From Chryseobacterium caseinilyticum (GTDB lineage: Bacteria; Bacteroidota; Bacteroidia; Flavobacteriales; Weeksellaceae), in assembly GCF_014837145.1 (NCBI RefSeq), contig NZ_JACYFS010000001.1, positions 868,001 through 932,000 of the forward strand: a stretch of 64,000 nt of DNA, in the 5' to 3' direction. Position numbers and translations under genes: made by a program. The notes under the pieces are model-generated. The model searched no databases and was not told the origin of the DNA. It saw nothing but the letters and a program-made list of their open reading frames with translations. Positions 16,692-25,276 of this stretch are shown piece by piece (the first letter of the stretch is position 1; each line of letters opens with the position of its first letter).

Positions 16692-17870
16692 TCAGTTTGC
16701 AACCAGAATAGAATTTAATTTTCTCTTAAATTCTTTAAGTTCCGCAACGCTTTCTGAATCCGGCACTCTTTTTAAAGTTACTGTATCAAATATATCCCAT
16801 ATACCGCTGTGATGCCAGTCGCTGAGATCATCCCAGTCTGGCCGGTCAACCACCGGATAGAAACAGCAGCCCAAAAGCGGGAGCCCAGCCTTCAAAACAG
16901 ACAGACATTCTGCAGTAATTGAGCGGATCCACTTTGCACGGTCTTCGCCGGGATGGCTTGTTTCTGAAATCACAAAGGGTCTTCCATACCTCAGAAAGAC
17001 AGATTCAAGCAATTCGTGAAGCGGACGGTATTGTGGATGTGGCGGAACTTCTGCCCAAGGCAAAAATTCATGGGTTTCATTGATCCATTGGTTATTGTAA
17101 TAAAAATTGACTCCAATGATATCCAGATATTCGGGTTTACCTCCCAGTTCAGGGCAGATTCTTCCTGACAAAATATCGTGTACCTGAAACTGTTCAAAAT
17201 GCTTCTCTTCAGCGGATAAAATAGAAAATGCATCAGCCTGATTATTGGAAACAATACTGATCAAAGGTTCCGTTACCATGATTCTGACAGAAGTATCTAC
17301 AGCTTTCATCATTTCGATGCCTTCTATATATGCTTTCATCAGAGCATATTTCACTTCCCAGCCGTGGCCAACGCAGTACGGCGAAGTTCCTTTCACGTCA
17401 CCACCAAGCCATGAAATAAAACTCACCTCGTTAATCGGAGTTACAATCAAATTTCCTTCAGGAACCAAACTTCGGTATTTGAGGATAAATGCCTGGCACA
17501 GACTACTGAATCTTCGTGCAAACATAGGATGAAGTGGCGTAAGATCGTCAGGATAACCAAAATGACAGATGTCCCAAATGATTTGAATATTTTTATTTTG
17601 CGAAATTTCAATCAACCTTTCCACTTCAGACCAGTCGTACTGATATGGCTTGGTTTCTACAACACTCCAGCGGATTCCTTCACGGACGGTTTTAATGTCG
17701 AGCTGACGTAAATGATCATAATCTTCTTCCAGATAAATTTCGTGACCGGAAGTTTGATACAGATCTACTCTTTCTCCAAAAGTATTCTGATGGTCTGCAC
17801 ATTCAAATCCGCCCATCAGAAAACTGTTGAACGGATTTACATTAAAAGCAGGAAAATCATTATTGAACAT
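16692..17870 (-). CDS. GH1-like clan GH-A glycoside hydrolase
   Basis: 392 residues, no signal peptide, so probably cytoplasmic. A (beta/alpha)8-barrel glycosidase is indicated by MGGFECADHQ near the start, VREGIRWSVVE, WDICHFGYPDDL, the acid/base Glu in VTPINEVSF (about residue 148) and a nucleophile-like Glu in FVISETSHPGEDR (about 297). It resembles the GH1 family but lacks several of its sugar-binding motifs, so the substrate is uncertain. The start overlaps the UDP-galactopyranose mutase stop by 11 bases. Being in one operon with the mutase suggests a substrate containing galactofuranose; that is inference. Confidence 0.7.
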   Translation of the reverse strand: MFNNDFPAFNVNPFNSFLMGGFECADHQNTFGERVDLYQTSGHEIYLEEDYDHLRQLDIKTVREGIRWSVVETKPYQYDWSEVERLIEISQNKNIQIIWDICHFGYPDDLTPLHPMFARRFSSLCQAFILKYRSLVPEGNLIVTPINEVSFISWLGGDVKGTSPYCVGHGWEVKYALMKAYIEGIEMMKAVDTSVRIMVTEPLISIVSNNQADAFSILSAEEKHFEQFQVHDILSGRICPELGGKPEYLDIIGVNFYYNNQWINETHEFLPWAEVPPHPQYRPLHELLESVFLRYGRPFVISETSHPGEDRAKWIRSITAECLSVLKAGLPLLGCCFYPVVDRPDWDDLSDWHHSGIWDIFDTVTLKRVPDSESVAELKEFKRKLNSILVAN

Positions 17871-18963
17871 ATTCTTCCTTATTTTTTATTTTCCTGAAAA
17901 GAGCAAGGGACTGTGCTACAACCTGATCCATATTGTAATACTTGTAAGTTCCTAAACGTCCTGTAAAAAGTACATTTGGATGGTCTTCCGCAAGTTTTTT
18001 ATACTGATTGTAAATTTCCTGATTCTGTTTTCGCGGGATCGGGTAATAAGGATCACCTTCTGCGGTAGGATATTCGTAAACGATGGTTGTTTTATCGTTT
18101 TTCTGTCCTGTTAAAAATTTAAATTCCGTAATCCGGGTGTAAAGATTTGAGGTCGGAAAATTGACAGTTCCTGTTGCTTGATAATTTGCCTGATTTAAAG
18201 TTTCAAATTTGAAATCAATAGAACGGTATGGCAGCTTTCCGTAGCAGTAATCAAAATAACTGTCAATAGGCCCCGTGTAAATCAGCTTTTTAAATGGAAT
18301 TACATCCAGAATATCCTGATAATCTGTCTGAAGCATGATACTGATGTTTTTGTGAGACAGCATTTTTTTAAACATTTCAGTATAACCATTTTTGGGCATT
18401 GCCTGAAAACTGTCTGTAAAATATCTGTCATCTTTATTCGTTCTTGTCGGCACGCGGGCTGTCACCGATGCATCAAGCTCAGAAGGATCAAGATCCCACT
18501 GTTTTTTGGTATAACCTTTAAAGAATTTTTCATAAAGTTCTTTTCCTACAACATTCAGCACTACATCTTCAGAGGTAAGAATGGGATTTCGTTTTTCTGC
18601 TTTTGAAGCAAGAAAATCTGTTACTTCATCTGAAGTAAGATCTTTACCGTACAATTCGTTGATTGTGGTCAGATTAATTGGAATCGGTACCAGCAGGCCA
18701 TCCACACTGCCCAAAACTCGGTGTTCATAGGGTCTCCATTCTGTAAATTTCCCTAAATATTTAAATACGTCTTCGGAATTGGTATGAAAAATATGGGGTC
18801 CGTATTTATGAATCAGAATTCCTTCTTCATTGTAATAGTCATAAGCATTTCCGGCGATGTGATTACGCTTGTCAACAATTAAGATCTTTTTTCCTTCCTC
18901 TGCGAGACGTTCCGCCAACACTGCACCGGCAAAACCGCATCCTACTATTAAAAAATCATACAT
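17860..18963 (-). CDS. glf: UDP-galactopyranose mutase
   Basis: 367 residues, typical length. The FAD-binding N-terminus is MYDFLIVGCGFAGAVLAERL, followed by VDKRNHIAGNAYD and the substrate-site sequence YGPHIFHTN. Later motifs include GYTKKQWDLDPSELD and ARVPTRTNKDDRYF. The enzyme interconverts UDP-galactopyranose and UDP-galactofuranose, the donor for galactofuranose-containing surface polysaccharides. It overlaps the upstream glycosyltransferase by 8 bases and the downstream hydrolase by 11, so the three form a coupled operon. Confidence 0.95.
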   Translation of the reverse strand: MYDFLIVGCGFAGAVLAERLAEEGKKILIVDKRNHIAGNAYDYYNEEGILIHKYGPHIFHTNSEDVFKYLGKFTEWRPYEHRVLGSVDGLLVPIPINLTTINELYGKDLTSDEVTDFLASKAEKRNPILTSEDVVLNVVGKELYEKFFKGYTKKQWDLDPSELDASVTARVPTRTNKDDRYFTDSFQAMPKNGYTEMFKKMLSHKNISIMLQTDYQDILDVIPFKKLIYTGPIDSYFDYCYGKLPYRSIDFKFETLNQANYQATGTVNFPTSNLYTRITEFKFLTGQKNDKTTIVYEYPTAEGDPYYPIPRKQNQEIYNQYKKLAEDHPNVLFTGRLGTYKYYNMDQVVAQSLALFRKIKNKEEYVQ

Positions 18964-20068
18964 GGTTGATCTGTTTTTGTTTATTTGTTATTTCGACTGT
19001 ATTGATTAGTGCATTCATTTTTTCAAAAGTATGATCCCAGGATTCATCTTCAAGGAAATGGTCTACTGTACGAAGCCAATGATCTCTGTCTGGATCTGTC
19101 ATGATCTTTTCTGCAGTGGAAATAAATGATTCTGCATCATCTACAATCTTTACCAATGCCGCGTTTCCGTACGGATTCACAACATCTTTGATTGCTGTGG
19201 AAATCACAGGCTTTCCTGCAGCAAGATATTCGGGAGTTTTTGTCGGGCTGATGAATTCTGTAGATTCGTTCAGGGCAAATAAAATCAGGGCAATATCCCA
19301 ATGGCTAATGTAAGCCGGAAGTTCTGAATAGTTTTTTGATCCCAAATAATGAATATTTTCTGCACGTGGCAGATCATCAGGATTGATCTTTACGACGGGG
19401 CCAATAATGACAAAATGCCAATCCGGACGGCTCGCAGATACATTTCGCAACAATTCTATGTCAAACCGTTCATCTACAACTCCAAAGAAACCTAATCTCG
19501 GGAAGCCAATTTCTTTTTGATCTTCAGGTTCATCCTGATTAATTCTTGCTTTTCCAAAGTGTTCTTTATCAATACTGCTTGGCATTGCATGAATGTTGTG
19601 ATGTCTGTTCTTCTTTGCCTGATAAAGTGAATGACCGCCGGTAAAAACCACATCAGCTTTATCAAAAAGTTCCTGCTCCATTGATATCAGCTGTGGAGGG
19701 GCAAATTTGAAGGCAGAAAGTTCGTCCATTGAATCATAAACAATCCTTTCAGGTGTGAGCTCGTCGGTAAACTGCAATGCCATAGGTGTATAATACCAGC
19801 TGATGTATTCTTTTATATCATACTCTTTCATTACCAGTAGAATCAGGTTTTGTGTTCTACGGCTGGTAAAATCGTCAAACCCTGAAATTATCAGCTCTAC
19901 AATGTAGACTCCATCCTGCATATTGACGGTATATCGGTCTGAGTCTCCGATTTTTGGTTCTTCAAAATAAAAAACTTTATAATATTTTGAGAATCTTGTT
20001 AAAAGGTGTTGTGGCCTTTGGTACACAAAGTTCCATGATAAATGACTAAAACATAGTAAATATTTCAT
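18956..20068 (-). CDS. glycosyltransferase (GT-B, TuaH-like)
   Basis: 370 residues, cytoplasmic. It begins CFSHLSWNFVYQRPQHLLTRFSKYY, in which the WxxVxQRPQHL signature recurs in group-1-like transferases such as TuaH. A donor-binding C-terminal domain follows (RLGFFGVVDERFD, FVIIGPVVKI, ESTEFISPTKTPEYLAAGKPVIS). In GT-B enzymes the ExxP-like stretch contacts the nucleotide sugar. Its 3' end overlaps glf, so it may use UDP-galactofuranose, though this is not shown by sequence. It is the first gene of the three-gene unit. Confidence 0.82.
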   Translation of the reverse strand: MKYLLCFSHLSWNFVYQRPQHLLTRFSKYYKVFYFEEPKIGDSDRYTVNMQDGVYIVELIISGFDDFTSRRTQNLILLVMKEYDIKEYISWYYTPMALQFTDELTPERIVYDSMDELSAFKFAPPQLISMEQELFDKADVVFTGGHSLYQAKKNRHHNIHAMPSSIDKEHFGKARINQDEPEDQKEIGFPRLGFFGVVDERFDIELLRNVSASRPDWHFVIIGPVVKINPDDLPRAENIHYLGSKNYSELPAYISHWDIALILFALNESTEFISPTKTPEYLAAGKPVISTAIKDVVNPYGNAALVKIVDDAESFISTAEKIMTDPDRDHWLRTVDHFLEDESWDHTFEKMNALINTVEITNKQKQINHV

Positions 20069-20164
20069 AAATATATTTGATTTGATAATGTATTAACAAT
20101 TTAAAGACCTAAAGTAAAATACGGATATGATCGTAATCACAAGGAAATTCATTTTTAATGTTAA

Positions 20165-20198
20165 TTACTTCGTTTTTAATTAATTAAAAACGAAGTAA
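20165..20198. repeat. perfect 34-bp palindrome
   Basis: Two 17-base arms (TTACTTCGTTTTTAATT and its exact reverse complement) meet with no spacer. It lies 97 bases upstream of the glycosyltransferase start, in AT-rich DNA. It could be a bidirectional terminator, or an operator for the sugar operon; the absence of a loop favours a protein-binding or cruciform-type site. Confidence 0.7.
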
Positions 20199-20299
20199 AA
20201 GTGTTTATTTTATAAAGTTTTTTATAAATCTTTAGAGAGAGATATTAATTTAGATAATTAATATAAATTTAGTCGCTTTAAAATATTAACTCCACTAAA

Positions 20300-20510
20300 A
20301 AAATTAGAGATGCATTATACATTTAAAAATTTCCGGTGATGCTTTAAAAATAGCAGAGCCTGATGTGGAGAAATCAAGCTTTAAGTTTTTACAGCATCAG
20401 CCTGCTTCAATAATAATTGTCTTACGTCTTGAACCTTTAATCAGATGCTAAAAAGCTTGGAAAGGCAGTTTATAAAATTACAGGAAAACTTATTTTCAGA
20501 TAGATAAAAA
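20300..20510 (+). other. possible decayed coding stretch in a 569-base intergenic region
   Basis: Between 20069 and 20637 no intact gene is seen. Two short plus-strand open pieces in different frames, KISGDALKIAEPDVEKSSF... (about 20310-20452) and SDAKKLGKAVYKITGKLIF (about 20441-20505), look like protein sequence separated by a frameshift. I do not recognise the family. The rest is AT-rich with the palindrome described separately. Confidence 0.25.
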
Positions 20511-20637
20511 TTTGAATTTCATCTTTTAAATGATCCATCTACAAAAAATGATGGGTCAACCCGATATAATTTTCGGGGGAAAATTCTACTGAATTATGTT
20601 CCATATTTTCGGATAGCACTAAAGATTTAATTTTAAA

Positions 20638-21063
20638 TTATATTTCACCTGTATACTCTCTGAATTTGCGTTGATTCCAACGTCTTACAAAAACTTTTCC
20701 ATCCTCGAAACGATAGAAATAAGTTTCTTTTTCATTTTCGTAGGGTCTTATCAACGTAAAACATTCTCCTTCGGGAAGTTCAATGATCTCATGTATTGTG
20801 TTTGCAGGAACAAAATGCGATGTACCTTCTTTTCTGTGCTGAATCTCTGAAGTGTAAGTTCCGTCTTCGTGTATCATATAAATTCTTTCAACATAACTTC
20901 CCTTCAAAATGTGTGACGTGAAACTGAAAGGATGATCATGAATATGCTCATGTTGATCTTTCTCGCTGAAGTGATGAATGACTGCATCAAAAGGCAAACC
21001 TTTCAGATGATGTTTCGTAAAGACAGCATTCATTTTTTCGCGTTTACTCTTTATATTTATCAT
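20638..21063 (-). CDS. cupin-fold protein
   Basis: 141 residues, cytoplasmic. A double-stranded beta-helix is indicated by HFSEKDQHEHIHDHPFSF (His/Glu metal-ligand cluster), HILKGSYVERIY, and HFVPANTIHEIIELPEGECFTLI. Cupins of this size often bind a metal and act as sugar epimerase-like enzymes, dioxygenases or sensors; the exact reaction cannot be assigned. It is divergently transcribed from the GT2 gene, with 235 bases between them that should contain both promoters. Confidence 0.72.
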   Translation of the reverse strand: MINIKSKREKMNAVFTKHHLKGLPFDAVIHHFSEKDQHEHIHDHPFSFTSHILKGSYVERIYMIHEDGTYTSEIQHRKEGTSHFVPANTIHEIIELPEGECFTLIRPYENEKETYFYRFEDGKVFVRRWNQRKFREYTGEI

Positions 21064-21298
21064 AATTTTTTCAATTTAATCATTTAAAACTCCAACATTT
21101 TATTCAAATATTTTCAAAACTTTCACCTTCTCACTTTTTTGATAGCTATTGGTATTGGAATTGCAAATATCTTACTGAAATTCAACTTTTCAGGAAACTT
21201 ACGGATAATTTTTTCAATTATAATAAAAGTAAAAAATATTCTCTTTTAAAAATTCAGTCTTAAACGAGGTTAAATACCTGATAACCATAAAATACTAT

Positions 21299-22483
21299 AT
21301 GAAAAATCCTATAAAGCAGTCTGACGAATCATTTTTTTCAGGAATCGATATTTTACCTGATGTAAAGTCGAGCATTGTAATTCCGGTGAAAGATGAAGAG
21401 AAATATATTTTAAAAACACTTGCTTCATTTGCTGATCAGGTAGATATTTTTGGAGAACCTTTAAATTCAGAACAATTTGAAATTCTGGTTTTAGCCAATA
21501 ACTGTACAGATAAATCGGTAGCTTATATTCAACAGTTTCAAAGAAAACATCCTCATCTTAATATTTATCTTGAAGAAGTGAAACTTTTGCCAGCACAGGC
21601 AAATATCGGTTTCATAAGAAGGAAATTAATGGAATCTGCATTTTCAAGACTTTCTAAAAATGGTGGCGGTATCATTATGACAACAGACGGCGACACAATG
21701 GTTGCTCCGGACTGGATTGCACAAACGTATAACGAAATTGAGAGTGGAGCTGAAGCTGTTGGAGGCAGAATCTTATTGTCTGATGAGGAACTTTCAGGCC
21801 TCGATGAATTTACACTTTTACACCATTTCAGAGACGAAAAATACCATCTTCTGATTGCCGAACTTGAAGGAAAGATAATGAATCACAGTTTTGATCCCAA
21901 TCCAAGACATCATCAGCATTTTAACGGAAGTTTTGCTATTACAACAGATTGCTATGCCAGATCAGGAGGAGTTCCCGAAGTCAGTTATCTTGAAGATTGT
22001 GCTTTTTTTGAAAGACTGGAAAGTGTGGATGCGAGAGTTCGTCACAGCTACAAAGTTAAAGTAAATACCTCTGCGAGATGTGTAGGCCGTACAGAGATCG
22101 GTCTCTCGTATCAGTTGAATGTCTGGAAAAATTTAGGAAACCATGTAGAAGATTATTTTGTTGAATCAAGTACTTCCATTATCAGCAGACTAACCCAAAA
22201 AAGAAACCTCATGACTTTATGGCAATTGAAAAGCCTGACAGAGTCAGATTTTAAAAGGTCAATGAAAGAGATTGCTCCGGAAATAATTGTAAATGACGAA
22301 ATTTACAGATCTTTTCTACAGGCAAATCATTTTGGTGAATGGTATAAAAAAGTGATGCAGCTAAAAAAAAATACAGGCAAAAAAAGATTTCCACCTGTAC
22401 ATATTGATAACGCCATCAAAGATTTACAAAGTAAGTTGCAGGAATTTTCAGGTTATGATCTTGCCCAGACGTCAATCCTGTAA
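21299..22483 (+). CDS. family 2 glycosyltransferase
   Basis: 394 residues with no membrane helix. The GT-A fold opens with SSIVIPVKDEEKYILKTLASF; the nucleotide-sugar metal motif is in TTDGDTMVAPDW (DGD in place of DxD), and a later FERLESVDARVRHS segment follows an acceptor region. The donor and acceptor are unknown. It converges on, and overlaps by 31 bases, the methyltransferase gene on the other strand. The neighbourhood (methyltransferase, PIG-L deacetylase, acyl-CoA dehydrogenase-like protein) suggests a dedicated glycoconjugate. Confidence 0.83.
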   Translation: MKNPIKQSDESFFSGIDILPDVKSSIVIPVKDEEKYILKTLASFADQVDIFGEPLNSEQFEILVLANNCTDKSVAYIQQFQRKHPHLNIYLEEVKLLPAQANIGFIRRKLMESAFSRLSKNGGGIIMTTDGDTMVAPDWIAQTYNEIESGAEAVGGRILLSDEELSGLDEFTLLHHFRDEKYHLLIAELEGKIMNHSFDPNPRHHQHFNGSFAITTDCYARSGGVPEVSYLEDCAFFERLESVDARVRHSYKVKVNTSARCVGRTEIGLSYQLNVWKNLGNHVEDYFVESSTSIISRLTQKRNLMTLWQLKSLTESDFKRSMKEIAPEIIVNDEIYRSFLQANHFGEWYKKVMQLKKNTGKKRFPPVHIDNAIKDLQSKLQEFSGYDLAQTSIL

Positions 22484-23037
22484 GTTTTAGCGCGGTCAGA
22501 AAAAACATTTTGCATTCTGTCATTCATCAAATGTTTAAAAGTATCATGAACCTCATCACCGGTTTGAGGATAATCGTGTACTTCAGGTAACCAGTGTACC
22601 AGCACAATATTTCCTCCTGATTTCAATTTGTCATACAAAATTCCGGTTGCTGACTGCCAGTCTTCCGGAGACAGATAATATGCAACCTCTGAAATCATGA
22701 TCAAATCATATTGGTCTTCAGGAAGTTCCTGCGGGAAACTCATTTTTTCAAATGTTACATTTTTTAAATTTTCACATCGTTTTTCAGCCATATCCAGAGC
22801 TTTCTCCGAAACATCTGTTGCCAATAACCTAGTGCTTTTTTCAGCAAGTAATTGTGTCAGCACTCCGATAGAGCAACCAATTTCCAATACATTTTCATAA
22901 TGTTTTTGGGGAAGTGCTGCGATCGTAGCTGCGTATTTTTTGGCTTCGTACTCGCTTTTTTCAAAGTTCCATGGATCTTCATTGGCGTCATAGACTTTCT
23001 TGAAGTATTCTGAATCTAAAGATTGTTTTTCATTCAT
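22453..23037 (-). CDS. SAM-dependent methyltransferase (NodS-like)
   Basis: 194 residues. The N-terminus YFKKVYDANEDPWNFEKSEYE matches the NodS-type methyltransferases that act on chitooligosaccharides. The SAM site is VLEIGCSIGVLTQLLA with acidic Asp in LLATDVSEKAL. It would transfer a methyl group, often to a sugar amine or hydroxyl. Its ATG shares one base with the upstream PIG-L stop, so it is coupled to it. The combination with a PIG-L deacetylase fits N-deacetylation then N-methylation of an amino sugar; that pathway is inference. Confidence 0.82.
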   Translation of the reverse strand: MNEKQSLDSEYFKKVYDANEDPWNFEKSEYEAKKYAATIAALPQKHYENVLEIGCSIGVLTQLLAEKSTRLLATDVSEKALDMAEKRCENLKNVTFEKMSFPQELPEDQYDLIMISEVAYYLSPEDWQSATGILYDKLKSGGNIVLVHWLPEVHDYPQTGDEVHDTFKHLMNDRMQNVFSDRAKTYRIDVWARS

Positions 23038-23762
23038 TACTTTGATATAAAAAAAGTTTCGTAGGGAACATTAAACTGACTGAGCATTTCCTGAGAAAGC
23101 TGAAATCCTTCGGGATCATCGGTGATCAAACCGTCAATCTGCGAACGGTGTTTTGAAATAGCTTCCTGTTTCTGAGCAAGTACGCTGTTGATATTTAAAC
23201 GAAATGGCATCGATTCGTTTTGAGATGGTTCATCTCCTTCGTTACCCAATTCTTTTAGCCAAATTGGATATTCATATATTTTTGCGTTTGAAGTCTCAGA
23301 AGCATTAATCAACTGAAAAGCGGCCTGATGATCAGGATGCGGATCTCTTCTCCATGGAACGAAAATACTTTGAGGCTGAATCATTCCCATCATTTTTGAA
23401 ATACTTTTTACGGCATTTTCAAATCCTTCCTGATGAACTGATGGCACATTTCTGTCTTTATACCTGCAGAAAACAATATTTGCAGCCGGCACACCGAGAA
23501 TTTCAGCTGCATCAAGCAATTCCTTTTCCCGTAAATCCCTCAGTTTTTCGGCCGGATATTCTTTGCTGTTGGGATGCGACAAAGTACCGTCGCTGAGCAG
23601 TAGAATATATACATTTTGTCCAAATTTGCGGAGCAGTGAAATTACTCCACCACAACCTAAACTTTCATCATCTGCATGCGGAGCGACTATCAGCGTTGTT
23701 CCGAATCCTGTGACACACTGTTCCGGCGCCAATGGTATATTATCATTATTGTTTTGATTCAT
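23037..23762 (-). CDS. PIG-L family deacetylase
   Basis: 241 residues. The zinc-binding motif APHADDESLGCGG (His and two Asp; catalytic Asp in the DD pair) is near residue 30, and the third ligand is in PWRRDPHPDHQAAF. PIG-L (LmbE-like) enzymes remove N-acetyl groups from N-acetylglucosamine-containing substrates. It lies 3 bases after the acyl-CoA dehydrogenase-like gene and touches the methyltransferase start, so the three are one operon. The exact substrate cannot be read from sequence. Confidence 0.9.
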   Translation of the reverse strand: MNQNNNDNIPLAPEQCVTGFGTTLIVAPHADDESLGCGGVISLLRKFGQNVYILLLSDGTLSHPNSKEYPAEKLRDLREKELLDAAEILGVPAANIVFCRYKDRNVPSVHQEGFENAVKSISKMMGMIQPQSIFVPWRRDPHPDHQAAFQLINASETSNAKIYEYPIWLKELGNEGDEPSQNESMPFRLNINSVLAQKQEAISKHRSQIDGLITDDPEGFQLSQEMLSQFNVPYETFFISK

Positions 23763-23765
23763 TTT

Positions 23766-24944
23766 CTATTTGTTTAAATTTAAATTCCAGATCTCTCCTG
23801 CACTAATGTCTGATTGCAAAACATATCTGCCAACATCTGCCAATACCGCATCCGGTGCCGGCTGACGAAGATAAGTACTCAGATCACGTATGATCCGCTC
23901 AAAGTGATAAGGTTTATTGAGACCACGTGCGCCAATACATTTTTGGCAGAGATTAATCACCTCCGTACAAATCTGTTCGATTGCGGTACGCATCATATTG
24001 GCATACATGATGAAATTTTCCCCTTCAGAAACTGATGGATTTTCCATAAACCGATCAAGTTTAAGAGCAGAAGCGATTAACCATTGATTTCCGGATTCTA
24101 CGGCAATCGCCATTTGTGCCAAACGCATTTTCTGAAAAGGATCATCAATTCTGTTTAGACTTTTAAGATATTTTTTCGTTTCGTCTAGAAGTTGTTCTGC
24201 TGCACCCAGCTGCACTGCTGCAAAACGTATCGCACCACCACTGAAACCTGGTTGTTGATAGTAAGATCCTGCAGATCCTAAAAGGCTTATTTGTGGAATT
24301 GGTGAATCGTCAAATGTCACTTTAAAACTTCTGCTGGCTTTCATTCCCATAGGATTCCACCAGCTGGAATCACTTTTTATACTGATTTTATCTAACTGAA
24401 CAACACACATCTGCCATGATCCATCTTTTTTGGCCGCTGTAACGATCGGTCGGGTGACATAATCTGTACCGGTTGCAAAAGTTTTCGAACCATTGAGATA
24501 ATAGCCGTCTTTCTTACCTCTCGTTAAAAAAGTACCATCCTGAGCCTGCGTATTCCACACACCAAAAAGGTTTCCTTTAAAAGCATCTTCCGCAAATAAT
24601 TTCTTCTGTTTTTTGTTTCCAAACTGATTAATTAAAATCTGTGCGTTAATATGACCTTCCAGCACCCTTCCCATAACAAGATTTCCTCTGCCAACATTTT
24701 TCAGTATAGTCAGCAGCGCCAGATTGGTACCGGGTCTCAGACCCAGATTTTTTCCGCCAAATTTCTTTGCAATGCTCGCTGTCAAAAGTGCTGAAGATTT
24801 TAGTTTTTCAAATGTTTTTTCGGGAAAAGAATCTACAAAGTCTGTCTCCGCAGCATCAATAATAGAATATGCTTCTATGTTATTCGAGGCCGTTATTAAA
24901 TCTCTCAGTCTGGCTGTAGTTATTCTATTGTAATTATTTTTCAA
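23766..24944 (-). CDS. acyl-CoA dehydrogenase-fold protein
   Basis: 392 residues from a TTG start at 24944; no ATG lies close by. It follows the acyl-CoA dehydrogenase layout: N-terminal helices, a beta domain with FGVWNTQAQDGTFL and YLNGSKTFATGTDYV, and a helical C-terminus with QKCIGARGLNKPYHFERIIRDL. The family's catalytic Glu position is not obvious by eye, and flavin-motif spacing is loose, so a non-fatty-acid oxidation role is possible. It is the first gene of a unit with a sugar deacetylase and a methyltransferase, an unusual context for lipid oxidation. Confidence 0.78.
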   Translation of the reverse strand: MKNNYNRITTARLRDLITASNNIEAYSIIDAAETDFVDSFPEKTFEKLKSSALLTASIAKKFGGKNLGLRPGTNLALLTILKNVGRGNLVMGRVLEGHINAQILINQFGNKKQKKLFAEDAFKGNLFGVWNTQAQDGTFLTRGKKDGYYLNGSKTFATGTDYVTRPIVTAAKKDGSWQMCVVQLDKISIKSDSSWWNPMGMKASRSFKVTFDDSPIPQISLLGSAGSYYQQPGFSGGAIRFAAVQLGAAEQLLDETKKYLKSLNRIDDPFQKMRLAQMAIAVESGNQWLIASALKLDRFMENPSVSEGENFIMYANMMRTAIEQICTEVINLCQKCIGARGLNKPYHFERIIRDLSTYLRQPAPDAVLADVGRYVLQSDISAGEIWNLNLNK

Positions 24945-25276
24945 ATTCTTAGTATAAGGTTCATTACTAAACTCTATTTCAGAACCTGAAAATAAAGTAT
25001 TAACACCTTTTAAGATGCTATATGCGTGCCATTATCAACGTACAGTATTTTAATAATATTAATGTAAGGTACGCAACGCCACTTTACAGATCAATCTGGA
25101 GATCATGATCAATTTTTACATCTCAAGCATCTGCAATTCGATAAAACATAGAGCTGTACAAACTACAAAAAAACTAAATATTTGAAAAACAAAGTTCATT
25201 GCTGTCTGTAACCCAACTGCGGTTTATTGTAACAGTATCGTGGAATGTCTAGCTTAGAAAAATTGGATGATATAAA
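24945..25276. other. intergenic stretch, no gene seen
   Basis: 332 AT-rich bases between the acyl-CoA dehydrogenase-like gene and the AraC gene. It includes a short AT palindrome around 25047-25064 (TTTAATAATATTAA). No recognisable promoter box or remnant was found. The boundary coincides with a change from the sugar cassette to an unrelated regulator operon. Confidence 0.4.
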
